Positions 24,897 to 33,042 of a stretch of DNA of 44,265 nt are shown in pieces. Each line of letters begins with the position of its first letter. Within the stretch, counting starts at the first letter, position 1. Both the position numbers and the translations under genes were made by a program. The stretch is from a bacterium (GTDB lineage Bacteria > Hydrothermota > UBA3072 > JAPDKE01), in the NCBI GenBank assembly GCA_029258725.1, contig JAPDKE010000005.1, positions 1-44,265 on the forward strand, written 5' to 3'. The notes under the pieces are model-generated. The model saw only the letters and a program-made list of their open reading frames with translations. It was not told where the DNA came from and searched no databases.

Positions 24897-24924
24897 AATA
24901 TAATGAGTTTTTTAAGGTTGTCAA
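24897..24924 (-). promoter_or_regulatory. Sigma70-like promoter of the arsR-radical SAM operon
   Basis: On the minus strand TTGACA (24924-24919) and TATATT (24902-24897) are separated by 16 nt. The -35 box overlaps the stop codon region of the WbqC-family gene, so the two units abut without a terminator. Confidence 0.65.
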
Positions 24925-25556
24925 GGTGGAGTGAGGGTGAGTGTTTTTTTGCCATTTTCCATAAGTTCTGGAAGAATGGACCCGGAAGGAGGGAGGGAGA
25001 AGAAGTGAAGGTATATCCCCTCTCTTTTGAATGCCTCCTCATCCACGTATTTTCTTCCCCCTTCCCCGGAAATATACACATCCCCCCCGCATGCCTTTAC
25101 TATATTAAGGACCTTTTCCTCTTTCTTCCCGGGAACATTTAAATCGGAGGAGAACACAAACCTTCTTTCTATTCCAAGGTAGGCACATATTCTTTTTATG
25201 AGTTCCACATTGAAGTCCATGAGGCGCTGCCACTCCATTTCATAGACCTCTTTTATCATCGGGAAGATTTCGTTGAAGTGGAGAGCGTTGTGAAATAACT
25301 GTTCTATGGTCCTGAGATGCTTTTTCTTCCATATCCTGGTGTTGTCTATCTCAACATCCCTTATTAACTGCCCAAATCTTCCCTTTGTGAGAACAGGGAC
25401 CGTTAACCATCCATCTCCAAGGCGGGTCCTGTTTGTGTATGAGCCCTTTGAAAAGGGAACATCGTCAAGAAATACAAATATCTCACACATTCTTATCTTC
25501 AAAAAGAATCCCTTCCAGGGAAGGAAGTTTGGCTGATGTATTGCTACATATGCCAT
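24921..25556 (-). CDS. WbqC-family protein
   Basis: 211 residues. The N-terminal signature VAIHQPNFLPWKGFFLKI and the following FVFLDDVPFSKGSYTNRTRL are characteristic of the WbqC family (Pfam WbqC), found in O-antigen and other glycan gene clusters. The biochemical role of the family is poorly defined; links to amino-sugar modification have been proposed. The context of a PIG-L deacetylase and two glycosyltransferases fits surface glycan assembly. The start overlaps the deacetylase stop by 13 nt and has GAGGTGGTGAG upstream. Last gene of the long tRNA-led run. Confidence 0.82.
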   Translation of the reverse strand: MAYVAIHQPNFLPWKGFFLKIRMCEIFVFLDDVPFSKGSYTNRTRLGDGWLTVPVLTKGRFGQLIRDVEIDNTRIWKKKHLRTIEQLFHNALHFNEIFPMIKEVYEMEWQRLMDFNVELIKRICAYLGIERRFVFSSDLNVPGKKEEKVLNIVKACGGDVYISGEGGRKYVDEEAFKREGIYLHFFSLPPSGSILPELMENGKKTLTLTPP

Positions 25557-26158
25557 CTCACCACCTCAAACGCCTCTGCATATTCACCATCTGCCTGCAT
25601 TCCCCTCAATTTTGCAAGGGATTTTATAAACTCAGGGTCAAAGTATTTCCTCCTTTTCTGGGTATGATAGAAGGAAAGTGCCCTGATTTTGCGCTCAACG
25701 TCTTCCTGGGTAAGCAAAATAAAACACTGGGGGTGAAAGTCTTTTGTATTCCATGGCTGTTCATATCCCAGGATGGAAACCTTCCTGAACGCCCTCAGGG
25801 CTTCCTTATGTATAACCTCATGGTCCTGATGAACATCGGATGATGAGGGAACAAAAACAAGGTCTGGAGAAAACTCCTCCCTCATCTTCACCAGTTCCTC
25901 AAGTATCTCCTGTCTGTATTCTGGAAACTTTCTGACCGGATATTCCAGAATTTTATAATTACCTATTCCAAGAAACTCCATTGCCCGTTTCATTTCTTCT
26001 ATGAGCGCATCTTCAGGGAAGTCAGGGGGTACTGATTCCCTGGCGGGAGAGAATGCAACCACCATTATCTCCCTTCCATCCCTGATCATCTTTGAAAGTG
26101 TCCCACCACATCCAAGTTCCACATCGTCAGTGTGAGGTGAGAGGAAGAGAACTTTCAT
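25544..26158 (-). CDS. PIG-L/LmbE-type zinc-dependent N-deacetylase
   Basis: 204 residues from the ATG at 26158, which has AGGAGGTT 3 nt upstream; the longer frame lacks a site. Zinc-binding motifs are intact: SPHTDDVELGCGG (H-x-D-D) and SSDVHQDHEVIH (H-x-D-H). The family removes acetyl groups from N-acetylglucosamine-type sugars on small glycosides or glycolipids. With two glycosyltransferases and WbqC around it, a surface glycan or glycolipid substrate is likely. It starts 32 nt inside the end of the upstream glycosyltransferase gene. Confidence 0.86.
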   Translation of the reverse strand: MKVLFLSPHTDDVELGCGGTLSKMIRDGREIMVVAFSPARESVPPDFPEDALIEEMKRAMEFLGIGNYKILEYPVRKFPEYRQEILEELVKMREEFSPDLVFVPSSSDVHQDHEVIHKEALRAFRKVSILGYEQPWNTKDFHPQCFILLTQEDVERKIRALSFYHTQKRRKYFDPEFIKSLAKLRGMQADGEYAEAFEVVRWHM

Positions 26159-27245
26159 ATAACCTCCTGAGTTTTTCAACTCCCTTTTTCAGAGAAAAGA
26201 CCTCCTCCGCACATCTTCTTGCCCTCTCCCTCATCCGCTCTATTTCCTTTTTATCTATTTTAGGTTTTTCCCTCTCCGGGTCAACCACCACTCCACATTC
26301 ATATTTTTCAACCACCTCCACAGCCCCTCTGACATAGGGAGTAACCACAACAGGGACCCCGCACGCAAGGTATTCTGGAAGCTTTGTCCCCATTGCTATG
26401 GGTGTGGTTAAAGACTCTCCTTCAAGCAGGGTTCCAAGGTCTGCCTCTCTTAAATACTCCACAACTTCCTCCCTTTCCACCCTCTTTATCTCGTATTCCT
26501 TTACTCCTTCCCTCTCAAGAACCTCTTTTATGTACTCAAAATTTTCAGGACAGGGATGGAGAACGTAAAGAAAGGCACGAAGAGAAGAGGCAAGTTTTGC
26601 AACAAGTTCGCAGTCGGAAAGATGTCCGAAGTTACCAAGGTGAACAACAACCCATCCTTTTCTTCTTTTCTTCTTTCCCGGAGTGAATTTCTGAGTATCG
26701 ACCAGCGGTGGAATAAATATCGTTCTCTCTCCAAGTTCCCTCACATGGGGCATGGATACCCCTATTTTTGCCCATGCCCTTTTTATAAAAAGTCTCTCAA
26801 GTCTTTTCCATATTTTATAATCTCTCTTTCTAAATCTCCCCATCATCAAACCTTCTTCGGGATACCTTCCCCGGGGGTCAAATAAAAATCGATAGGGAAA
26901 GACATAGGAGCCAAGCCAGGCAAGTAAAGAGGCGGGATATGAACGTGCATGAACAAGAGAGGGTCCTGTGAGTAAAAGAATAAAAAGAAAAATGGGAAGG
27001 TTGAAAAGGATAAAGAAAGGAATGTGAATGGCACCAAGATGGAAATCCCGGTATCTTAAAGGATAAAGCAATGGAAAAATCCATACTCCATGAGGTCTTT
27101 TTATCCTGCGGAGGAAAAAATCCCTGGGATGAACAAGGGAAACAACCTTTGCCTTTCCCGTGAGTTTCGCAGGAAGGATGGTCTGGGTATAAACCAGAGA
27201 AGATGGCAGAGGATTTTCAATTGCGGTAAGGACGAGAACCTTCAT
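26127..27245 (-). CDS. Glycosyltransferase, GT-B fold (GT4-like, divergent)
   Basis: 372 residues from the ATG at 27245 (MKVLVLTAIENPLPSSLVYTQ); upstream in-frame TTG and GTG are possible starts, and no strong ribosome site is visible for any. The N-terminal half contains a hydrophobic stretch (FFILFNLPIFLFILLLTG, about 75-95) that may associate with the membrane. The C-terminal half has the nucleotide-sugar-binding features VVVHLGNFGHLSDCE and KLPEYLACGVPVVVTPYVRG. The E-x7-E motif is less clear than in the neighbouring gene. Probably transfers a sugar in the same glycan pathway. Confidence 0.75.
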   Translation of the reverse strand: MKVLVLTAIENPLPSSLVYTQTILPAKLTGKAKVVSLVHPRDFFLRRIKRPHGVWIFPLLYPLRYRDFHLGAIHIPFFILFNLPIFLFILLLTGPSLVHARSYPASLLAWLGSYVFPYRFLFDPRGRYPEEGLMMGRFRKRDYKIWKRLERLFIKRAWAKIGVSMPHVRELGERTIFIPPLVDTQKFTPGKKKRRKGWVVVHLGNFGHLSDCELVAKLASSLRAFLYVLHPCPENFEYIKEVLEREGVKEYEIKRVEREEVVEYLREADLGTLLEGESLTTPIAMGTKLPEYLACGVPVVVTPYVRGAVEVVEKYECGVVVDPEREKPKIDKKEIERMRERARRCAEEVFSLKKGVEKLRRLYESSLPLTSH

Positions 27246-28359
27246 GGAGCACACTCTCAAAGATTTTTTCAAGCCTTTCTTTGTAAACTTCCCTTGAAAA
27301 CTCCCTCTCTGCCCTCTTTCTTCCCTCTCTTCCCATTTTCTCTCTTAACCTTTCATTTTCCAGCAAAGTGAATATTGCGGATAAAACCTCTTTTTTATCC
27401 TCGGGGTCAACAAGCAGTCCTGTTTTACCATGTATTATCGGTTCCCTCGCCCCTCCTTTTTTACTCCCGATAACAGGCTTCCCGCATGCAGACGCCTCCG
27501 CATAAACTATTCCGAACCCCTCCACAGCAACGGTTTTTTCCCTCTTTATCTCCCTTGAAAGCATGATGTAAACATCCGTTGCAGCCATAACCTCGTGAAT
27601 CTCCTCATGAGGAATAAATCCGGTAAATACCACATGTTTCCTTACCCCAAGATTTTCAGCAAGGGATTCAAGCCGGGGTCTGTCGTCACCATCTCCAACA
27701 AGAAGGTAGAGAGCATCGGGAAATTTTTTGATGATTTCAGGCATGAGTTCAATAACCACATCCTGTCCTTTATGTCCTTGCCTTGCATCCATCCTTGCTA
27801 TGGTCGTGAGAACAAGTTTCCCTGAAAGCCCGTATTTTTCCCTTATCTTCCTTCCATCAACCCCCGGGTTAAATCTTTTAACATCCACCGGAGGATAAAC
27901 CTTCTCTATCTTTCTCTCATCCACACCCAGTTCTCTCACCATGTACTGCTTTGGATACTCACTCAGGGCTATTATCCTGTCTGCATGTCTCATGAGGAAG
28001 GAAAATATTTTTTTGTATCTTTTATCCATTATCTCAAGAGCATAGGTGTAGATGATGTATGGAATACCGTAGAGTTTTTTCAGCATCCATCCACACGGGG
28101 CGGTTAGAATGTGACCTGCAATGGTCAGTTCTGAGCGGTGGGGGAAGGAATATACCAAAAATAAGGGAAGGTGGAGTTTCCTGGGAAGGGATGGGATTTT
28201 CGGGATTCTTACTGTTTTTATTCCAGAAGATAAATCAAATTCCTTCCATCCAGGGGACCTGAGGGTTATGACCACGGGAGAAAAAAGCAAAGAAAGTTCG
28301 TGAAGGATTCTCTGTATCCCTCCCTTCTGGGGAGGAAAATCCGGGGTTATAAGGGTCAT
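27217..28359 (-). CDS. Glycosyltransferase family 4 (GT4)
   Basis: 380 residues. The N-terminus LITPDFPPQKGGIQRI is typical of GT4 enzymes, with the glycine loop that contacts the donor. The C-terminal half includes LTTIARMDARQGHKGQDVVI, LLVGDGDDRPRLE, HVVFTGFIPHEEIHEVMAATDV and the catalytic E-x7-E motif in EGFGIVYAEASACGKPVIG. It uses a nucleotide sugar donor; acceptor unknown. The ATG overlaps the upstream PASTA gene stop by 4 nt. Not BshA: the BshA N-terminal signature is absent. Confidence 0.86.
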   Translation of the reverse strand: MTLITPDFPPQKGGIQRILHELSLLFSPVVITLRSPGWKEFDLSSGIKTVRIPKIPSLPRKLHLPLFLVYSFPHRSELTIAGHILTAPCGWMLKKLYGIPYIIYTYALEIMDKRYKKIFSFLMRHADRIIALSEYPKQYMVRELGVDERKIEKVYPPVDVKRFNPGVDGRKIREKYGLSGKLVLTTIARMDARQGHKGQDVVIELMPEIIKKFPDALYLLVGDGDDRPRLESLAENLGVRKHVVFTGFIPHEEIHEVMAATDVYIMLSREIKREKTVAVEGFGIVYAEASACGKPVIGSKKGGAREPIIHGKTGLLVDPEDKKEVLSAIFTLLENERLREKMGREGRKRAEREFSREVYKERLEKIFESVLHEGSRPYRN

Positions 28360-29054
28360 TTCTCTCCAACAACAAGAGAGACCGTATCTCCGTATGTAAC
28401 CTCAACACCTGCCATTGGAGATTGTAAAAGAACCATACCCGGGGGTCCCTCCGCATATTTTATCTCGCCAAGAACAAGCTCATACTTCTCAAGTATCCTT
28501 TTCACCTCTTCCATGCTCAATCCTATGAGATTTGGCATGAGAAAGGACTCCTTTGCCTCCTCACTCACATATATTCTTATCTTTCCTGTCTTCTCCATGA
28601 GTTCTCCCTCGGCAGGGGAGGTCTCTATCACAATCCCTGGCTCGTATTCCTTTGTTGGAACCTTTATAACAAGCCTGTTTATAATACCCGCCTCCTCAAG
28701 CAGTTTCTCCGCCTCCTCCAGTGTCAATCCCTTCACCTTTGGAACCTCTATTCTCTCTGCCCCCTTGCTCACCGTGAGGTATATCCTCCTCCCCATCTTC
28801 ACCCTTCTGCCGGGTTCAGGGGTATGGGAAACCACTCTCCCTTTCTCTATCTTTGATGAATAAACCGAATCCTTGACCACACCTTTCAGATTAAGGGACC
28901 TCAAAAGGTCAAGGGCGTCATCAACCAGGAGATTCTCAAGATTGGGAACCTCGACCTCCCTTCCAAGCCTCACAAGGAGGGGCATTCCAAAAAAGAATAT
29001 GAGAAATCCAAGGACAAAAAGTCCAAAAAGCCCAAGGGCAAACTTCCACTTCAT
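28356..29054 (-). CDS. Membrane-anchored protein with three PASTA domains (copy 2)
   Basis: 232 residues. One transmembrane segment at about 5-28 (FALGLFGLFVLGFLIFFFG) is followed by three PASTA repeats starting at VEVPNLENLLVDDALDLL, IEVPKVKGLTLEEAEKLL and FLMPNLIGLSMEEVKRIL. PASTA domains bind peptidoglycan or beta-lactam-like ligands and usually form the outer part of PASTA kinases or penicillin-binding proteins. No kinase or transpeptidase domain is attached here. It shares its first nucleotide with the last of the previous PASTA gene. Confidence 0.85.
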   Translation of the reverse strand: MKWKFALGLFGLFVLGFLIFFFGMPLLVRLGREVEVPNLENLLVDDALDLLRSLNLKGVVKDSVYSSKIEKGRVVSHTPEPGRRVKMGRRIYLTVSKGAERIEVPKVKGLTLEEAEKLLEEAGIINRLVIKVPTKEYEPGIVIETSPAEGELMEKTGKIRIYVSEEAKESFLMPNLIGLSMEEVKRILEKYELVLGEIKYAEGPPGMVLLQSPMAGVEVTYGDTVSLVVGEK

Positions 29055-29812
29055 CAGTAGGTCCCTGCCTCTGCATTCACGGTTACATTCACCTTACTTC
29101 CCTTTGGAACTGAAGAACCTCCCTTTGGAGACTGACCTATTATTATATCAAAGGGTCTTTCAACATCGGTGACATAATTCACACTTCCGAGTTTGAGTCC
29201 CCTTGCTTCAAGGATTCTTCTTGCAGCAGATACTGTCTTACCGTAAAGGGATGGAACCGTAACAAGGGGAGCACCCTCACTCACAACGAGTTCAACACTG
29301 AATCCCTCGGGAACCTTTGAACCTGCTTCAGGAACGGTCCTTATCACTATATCTTTATCATACCGGGTTGAGCGCTCATACGTAACCTTCCCTGGATTGA
29401 GACCCTTCTCCGTTAAAAGGACCTTTGCCTGGGAGAGGGTCATCCCGGAAAGGTCCGGGATAACCACCTCCTCCTTTTCCTCAGGAGGGGGTCCCTTGCT
29501 CACGATAACCTTCACAATCTCTCCTTTTTTCAGTTCACTTCCTGGCATCGGATTCTGAAAGATTATCTTTCCCTTCTCAACCGTGGGGTCCTCCCTCTCT
29601 CCCTCAACGATGAGCATCAATCCTTTTGATTCCACAAGGAGTTTTGCAGTCTCAACGTCTATGTTCTTGAGATTTGGAACCTCAACCTTCTTTCCTCCCT
29701 TCTCAAGCATGGGAGCAAGTTTCCAGAAGGCGAAACACACGCCCACGGATACAATAAGGGATGTAAAGAAAGATATAAGGAATGCCTTTGGTCCCTCTGA
29801 ATGGTAATACAT
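29054..29812 (-). CDS. Membrane-anchored protein with three PASTA domains (copy 1)
   Basis: 252 residues. Short cytoplasmic tail, transmembrane segment about 9-32 (AFLISFFTSLIVSVGVCFAF), then three PASTA repeats starting at VEVPNLKNIDVETAKLL, VVIPDLSGMTLSQAKVLL and VTVPSLYGKTVSAARRIL. A Pro/Glu-rich linker (GPPPEEKEEV) separates the first two. AGGAGG lies 5 nt before the ATG. With the neighbouring copy this is a tandem duplication downstream of rsmB, the position where many bacteria carry a PASTA kinase, which may point to loss of the kinase part (inference). Confidence 0.85.
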   Translation of the reverse strand: MYYHSEGPKAFLISFFTSLIVSVGVCFAFWKLAPMLEKGGKKVEVPNLKNIDVETAKLLVESKGLMLIVEGEREDPTVEKGKIIFQNPMPGSELKKGEIVKVIVSKGPPPEEKEEVVIPDLSGMTLSQAKVLLTEKGLNPGKVTYERSTRYDKDIVIRTVPEAGSKVPEGFSVELVVSEGAPLVTVPSLYGKTVSAARRILEARGLKLGSVNYVTDVERPFDIIIGQSPKGGSSVPKGSKVNVTVNAEAGTY

Positions 29813-29813
29813 T

Positions 29814-31100
29814 TTATCCTCCTTTTTTCTTTAACCTTGCACCAAAAACACCATCCATACCATGAATATGAGGATAGGTCGCAAGATACCCATCCCTCAC
29901 AACCTCCTCTGGCAGGAACTCCCCTGCATCCTCCACCTCCCAACCATTTTCCTCTTCAAGAAACCTCTTTATAAGCAACTCATTCTCATAAGGCTCAACC
30001 GTACAGGTAGAGTATACCAGAACTCCTCCCTTTTTCAAGTACCGTGAAACATTTTTCAGGATTGCAAACTGGAGTTCAACGAGCCTTGGTATGTCCTCTT
30101 CTTTTATGTTCCATCTCAAATCAGGTCTTCTTCTCAGAACCCCAAGTCCACTGCAGGGGGCATCAATCAGAATCTTATCAAATTTTTTCCTGAATGCTAT
30201 GTTCCTTCCATCTCCCAGGACAGGATATATCCCTGAAAGACCAAGCCTCTCTGCACCCTTAACCACCATGGAAAGCCCCTCTTTATCTGTATCAACCGCA
30301 ACAACTTTTCCTCCCTTTTCCGCTATATGCGTTGTCTTCCCTCCCGGGGCGGAGCATACCTCAAGAATCCCATCCCCTGGTTCGGGCGAAAGTAGTTCAA
30401 CAACAAAACTCGATGACTCATCCTGGACCGTGAATAACCCTTCCCGCATGAATTTTGTTTCCAGCGCCTTTCCTTCAACCCTCAAAGAATACGGAAGATA
30501 CATTCCCTTTTCAACCTTTATTCCCGAGCGCCTTAAGAGTGAAACAAGTTCCTTCGGGGTTGTCTTTTTGAGATTTACCCTTATTGAAAGAGGGGGAGCC
30601 CCGTTTGATGCAATTAAAAATTTCTCTGCGTCCTCACCAAAGAGTTCAAAGGCTCTTGCAACAATCCATTCGGGCAAAGAATAGTAAACTGAAAGTCTCT
30701 CTATATCCTCCTCAGGATACTCAACCCTGTCCTCTATTCTTCTCAAAACAGCATTCACAAGCCCTGCAACTCCCTCGTGTCCGTATCTCTTTGCAAGTTT
30801 CACACATTCTGAAACTGCTGCATATCTCGGGGTTTTCATAAATAGAATGGAGTAAACCCCTATTCTCAGGATGTTCCTTATGTAGGGGGTTAAATCTGAA
30901 AGAGGGGTTTTGAGATAGTGGGAAAGGATGTAATCGAGCCTTTTTCTCCAGCGTGTTACCCCGTAGGTTAATTCCGTTGCAAGTGCCTTATCCTTCTTCT
31001 TTACACCGTACTTCTCAAATACTGCATGGAGGGCATTCTGCGCCCTCTTCCCTTTTTCTATTGCAACAAGAGCAAGCAGTGCTCCTGTTCTTCCCTTCAC
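29814..31100 (-). CDS. rsmB: 16S rRNA m5C967 methyltransferase RsmB
   Basis: 428 residues. The N-terminal 130 residues are the NusB-like RNA-binding domain (VAIEKGKRAQNALHAVFEKY). The methyltransferase part has the SAM site VCSAPGGKTTHIAEKG, the catalytic DAPCSGLGVLRRRPD (motif IV, Pro-Cys) and STCTVEPYENE (motif VI, Thr-Cys). It methylates C967 of 16S rRNA in E. coli numbering. The start is GTG at 31100, overlapping the cysS stop (GTGA), with GGAGA upstream. Housekeeping gene, co-transcribed with cysS. Confidence 0.92.
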   Translation of the reverse strand: MKGRTGALLALVAIEKGKRAQNALHAVFEKYGVKKKDKALATELTYGVTRWRKRLDYILSHYLKTPLSDLTPYIRNILRIGVYSILFMKTPRYAAVSECVKLAKRYGHEGVAGLVNAVLRRIEDRVEYPEEDIERLSVYYSLPEWIVARAFELFGEDAEKFLIASNGAPPLSIRVNLKKTTPKELVSLLRRSGIKVEKGMYLPYSLRVEGKALETKFMREGLFTVQDESSSFVVELLSPEPGDGILEVCSAPGGKTTHIAEKGGKVVAVDTDKEGLSMVVKGAERLGLSGIYPVLGDGRNIAFRKKFDKILIDAPCSGLGVLRRRPDLRWNIKEEDIPRLVELQFAILKNVSRYLKKGGVLVYSTCTVEPYENELLIKRFLEEENGWEVEDAGEFLPEEVVRDGYLATYPHIHGMDGVFGARLKKKGG

Positions 31101-32425
31101 TCAATTCTCCAGTGGGTTCCCTCTTTTGTATCCTCAAGCACAACTCCCTTCTCTTTCAGTCTTTCCCTTATGAGGTCCGCAAGTTCCCATTCCTTCCTCT
31201 TCCTGAGTTCACTCCTCACATCAACAAGTATCTCAATAAACTCCTTCCCCTCAAGTTTCTTCCTCTCCAGTCTGAACCCCAGTATCTCCATAGCCCTTCT
31301 CACAGCCCCCCTCATTCTTGGCTCAAGTGAGGGTTCTGTATTCCCCTTCCTTATCATGTCAAACACAGCAGCAAGTGCCCTGGATGTATTGAAGTCGTCG
31401 TCCATCGCATGTTCAAACTCCGAAAGGTCTTCCTTCAGAGGTTCCTCCTCCTCTCCCCTCTCAAGGAAGTTCCTTATCCTCTCATATGAGGATTTTGCCT
31501 GCTCAAGCAGTTCCCCGGAGTAGTCTATGGGGCTCCGGTAGTGGGAGGATACAAGAAAGTATCTTATAACATCGGGTTCGTATTTCTGAAGCAGTTCCTT
31601 CACAGGAACAAAGTTCTTGAGGGACTTTGACATCTTGTCTCCTTTTATGTTCACCATCGCATTGTGGACCCAGTATCTTGCAAATGTCCTGCCTGTTGCT
31701 GCCTCTGACTGGGCTATTTCGTTCTCGTGATGCGGGAATATAAGGTCGTTCCCTCCTCCGTGTATGTCAAATGTCTCACCGAGATAGTGCATGGACATTG
31801 CAGAGCATTCTATGTGCCATCCAGGTCTTCCCTTACCCCAGGGGCTCTCCCAGTAAGGTTCTCCCTCCTTTGCACTTTTCCAGAGAGCAAAGTCAAGGGG
31901 GTCCTTTTTCTTGGGGTCAACCTCAACCCTTGCACCTGAGATAAGTTCGTCTATGTTCCTCCAGGAGAGTTTACCGTAATCCTTAAAGGCACGCACCCTG
32001 AAGTAAACATCCCCCCCAACCGCATATGCAAATCCCTTCTGTTCAAGTTTCTGTATGAGTTCTATTATCTCCTTTATATGCTGGGTTGCACGGGGAAAGA
32101 GGAGGGGTCTCTTTATGTTAAGTGCATCGGAAACCTCCATGTATTCCCTTTCAAACTCCTGGGTTATTACCCTGTAATCCCTTCCCTCCTCCCTTGATTT
32201 CTCTATCACCTTGTCGTCTATATCCGTGAAGTTCTGGATGTAGGTTACCTCGTATCCCTTGTACTCAAAGTACCTTCTCATAACATCGGCAAATATAAAA
32301 GCCCTCATGTGCCCAACATGGGGAGACTCCTGTAGGGTCATTCCGCAGAAGTATATTTTGACCTTCCCATCCTCCACAGGTTGAAATTCCTCTTTTTTTC
32401 TTGTGAGGGTGTTATAGATTACCAT
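31097..32425 (-). CDS. cysS: Cysteinyl-tRNA synthetase
   Basis: 442 residues from the ATG at 32425, which has GGAGGG 4 nt upstream; an ATG at 32437 contains that ribosome site itself and is less likely. Class I motifs are present: HIGH-like PHVGHMRAF, zinc ligands in YFCGMT, HIECSAMSMH and FPHHENE, and KMSKS in GDKMSKSLKN. It charges tRNA-Cys in the cytoplasm. The start overlaps the end of the upstream gene by 7 nt. Confidence 0.95.
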   Translation of the reverse strand: MVIYNTLTRKKEEFQPVEDGKVKIYFCGMTLQESPHVGHMRAFIFADVMRRYFEYKGYEVTYIQNFTDIDDKVIEKSREEGRDYRVITQEFEREYMEVSDALNIKRPLLFPRATQHIKEIIELIQKLEQKGFAYAVGGDVYFRVRAFKDYGKLSWRNIDELISGARVEVDPKKKDPLDFALWKSAKEGEPYWESPWGKGRPGWHIECSAMSMHYLGETFDIHGGGNDLIFPHHENEIAQSEAATGRTFARYWVHNAMVNIKGDKMSKSLKNFVPVKELLQKYEPDVIRYFLVSSHYRSPIDYSGELLEQAKSSYERIRNFLERGEEEEPLKEDLSEFEHAMDDDFNTSRALAAVFDMIRKGNTEPSLEPRMRGAVRRAMEILGFRLERKKLEGKEFIEILVDVRSELRKRKEWELADLIRERLKEKGVVLEDTKEGTHWRIE

Positions 32426-33042
32426 GGAACCCTCCATTCAACCTTCATGGAAAGCCCATCCCTTTCAGGGAGAAGATATATCCCGGAGGGTTTATTTTTC
32501 ACAGGGAGGCTTGAGAGCAGGGCTGATATCATCCGGTTGAATATTGCAACAGCAATCATGTTTGCTGCATGCTGTATATTTTTTCTTTCAGAAAACCTTA
32601 TCTCCCGGTACTCCGTCTGTTTTTCCTCATCCTCCCATTCCCACGTGCATTCATCGGGAAGGGAGTGCTCCTCCACATATATTTTCTGGGAATCCGGATT
32701 GTCGGGATAGTTGTATCTTGCCTCCTCCAGGATGTGCTCGTCGTATGCATCCCTTGATGGCCAGTCCTCCATTGCCAGAAGATAATCCTCACTCATTGCC
32801 TCCCTGTTTGCCCCGGCATACAGGCATGCAAATCCCTGTGCTGCATTGCGCCTCTGGTATGCATTCCACCGGAACCATGCCCATCCTGCCCACGTCAGAC
32901 CCTCTGCAGCCATAAACGCATATCCCCTTTTCCTTCCGAGTTTAACATCACCAAGTCCGGGAAGCACAAGGGAATAAGCCGCAGCCTGAGCAGGAGATAT
33001 GGTATTGGACACAAGCAGTGATGCGGATAAAAGAAATATCAT
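32419..33042 (-). CDS. Small exported or membrane protein, DUF5683-like
   Basis: 207 residues from the ATG at 33042, which overlaps the upstream stop (ATGA) and has GGGAGGT upstream. The N-terminus [20 protein letters not shown] is a signal peptide. The following SLVLPGLGDVKLGRKRGYAFM resembles the P-G-x-G-x-x-x-x-G-(R/K) start of DUF5683-type membrane proteins, with one hydrophobic segment after it (AAEGLTWAGWAWF). The rest is acidic and rich in Tyr, Trp and Glu (SLPDECTWEWEDEEKQ). Function unknown. Its position just after the metalloprotease suggests a role in the envelope. Confidence 0.6.
   Translation of the reverse strand: MIFLLSASLLVSNTISPAQAAAYSLVLPGLGDVKLGRKRGYAFMAAEGLTWAGWAWFRWNAYQRRNAAQGFACLYAGANREAMSEDYLLAMEDWPSRDAYDEHILEEARYNYPDNPDSQKIYVEEHSLPDECTWEWEDEEKQTEYREIRFSERKNIQHAANMIAVAIFNRMISALLSSLPVKNKPSGIYLLPERDGLSMKVEWRVPW

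Noticed and set aside
25544-28359. Bacillithiol synthesis (BshA and BshB) as the role of the GT and PIG-L genes near cysS
   Set aside because: The glycosyltransferase N-terminus is not BshA-like, no BshC is present, and WbqC points to surface glycans.
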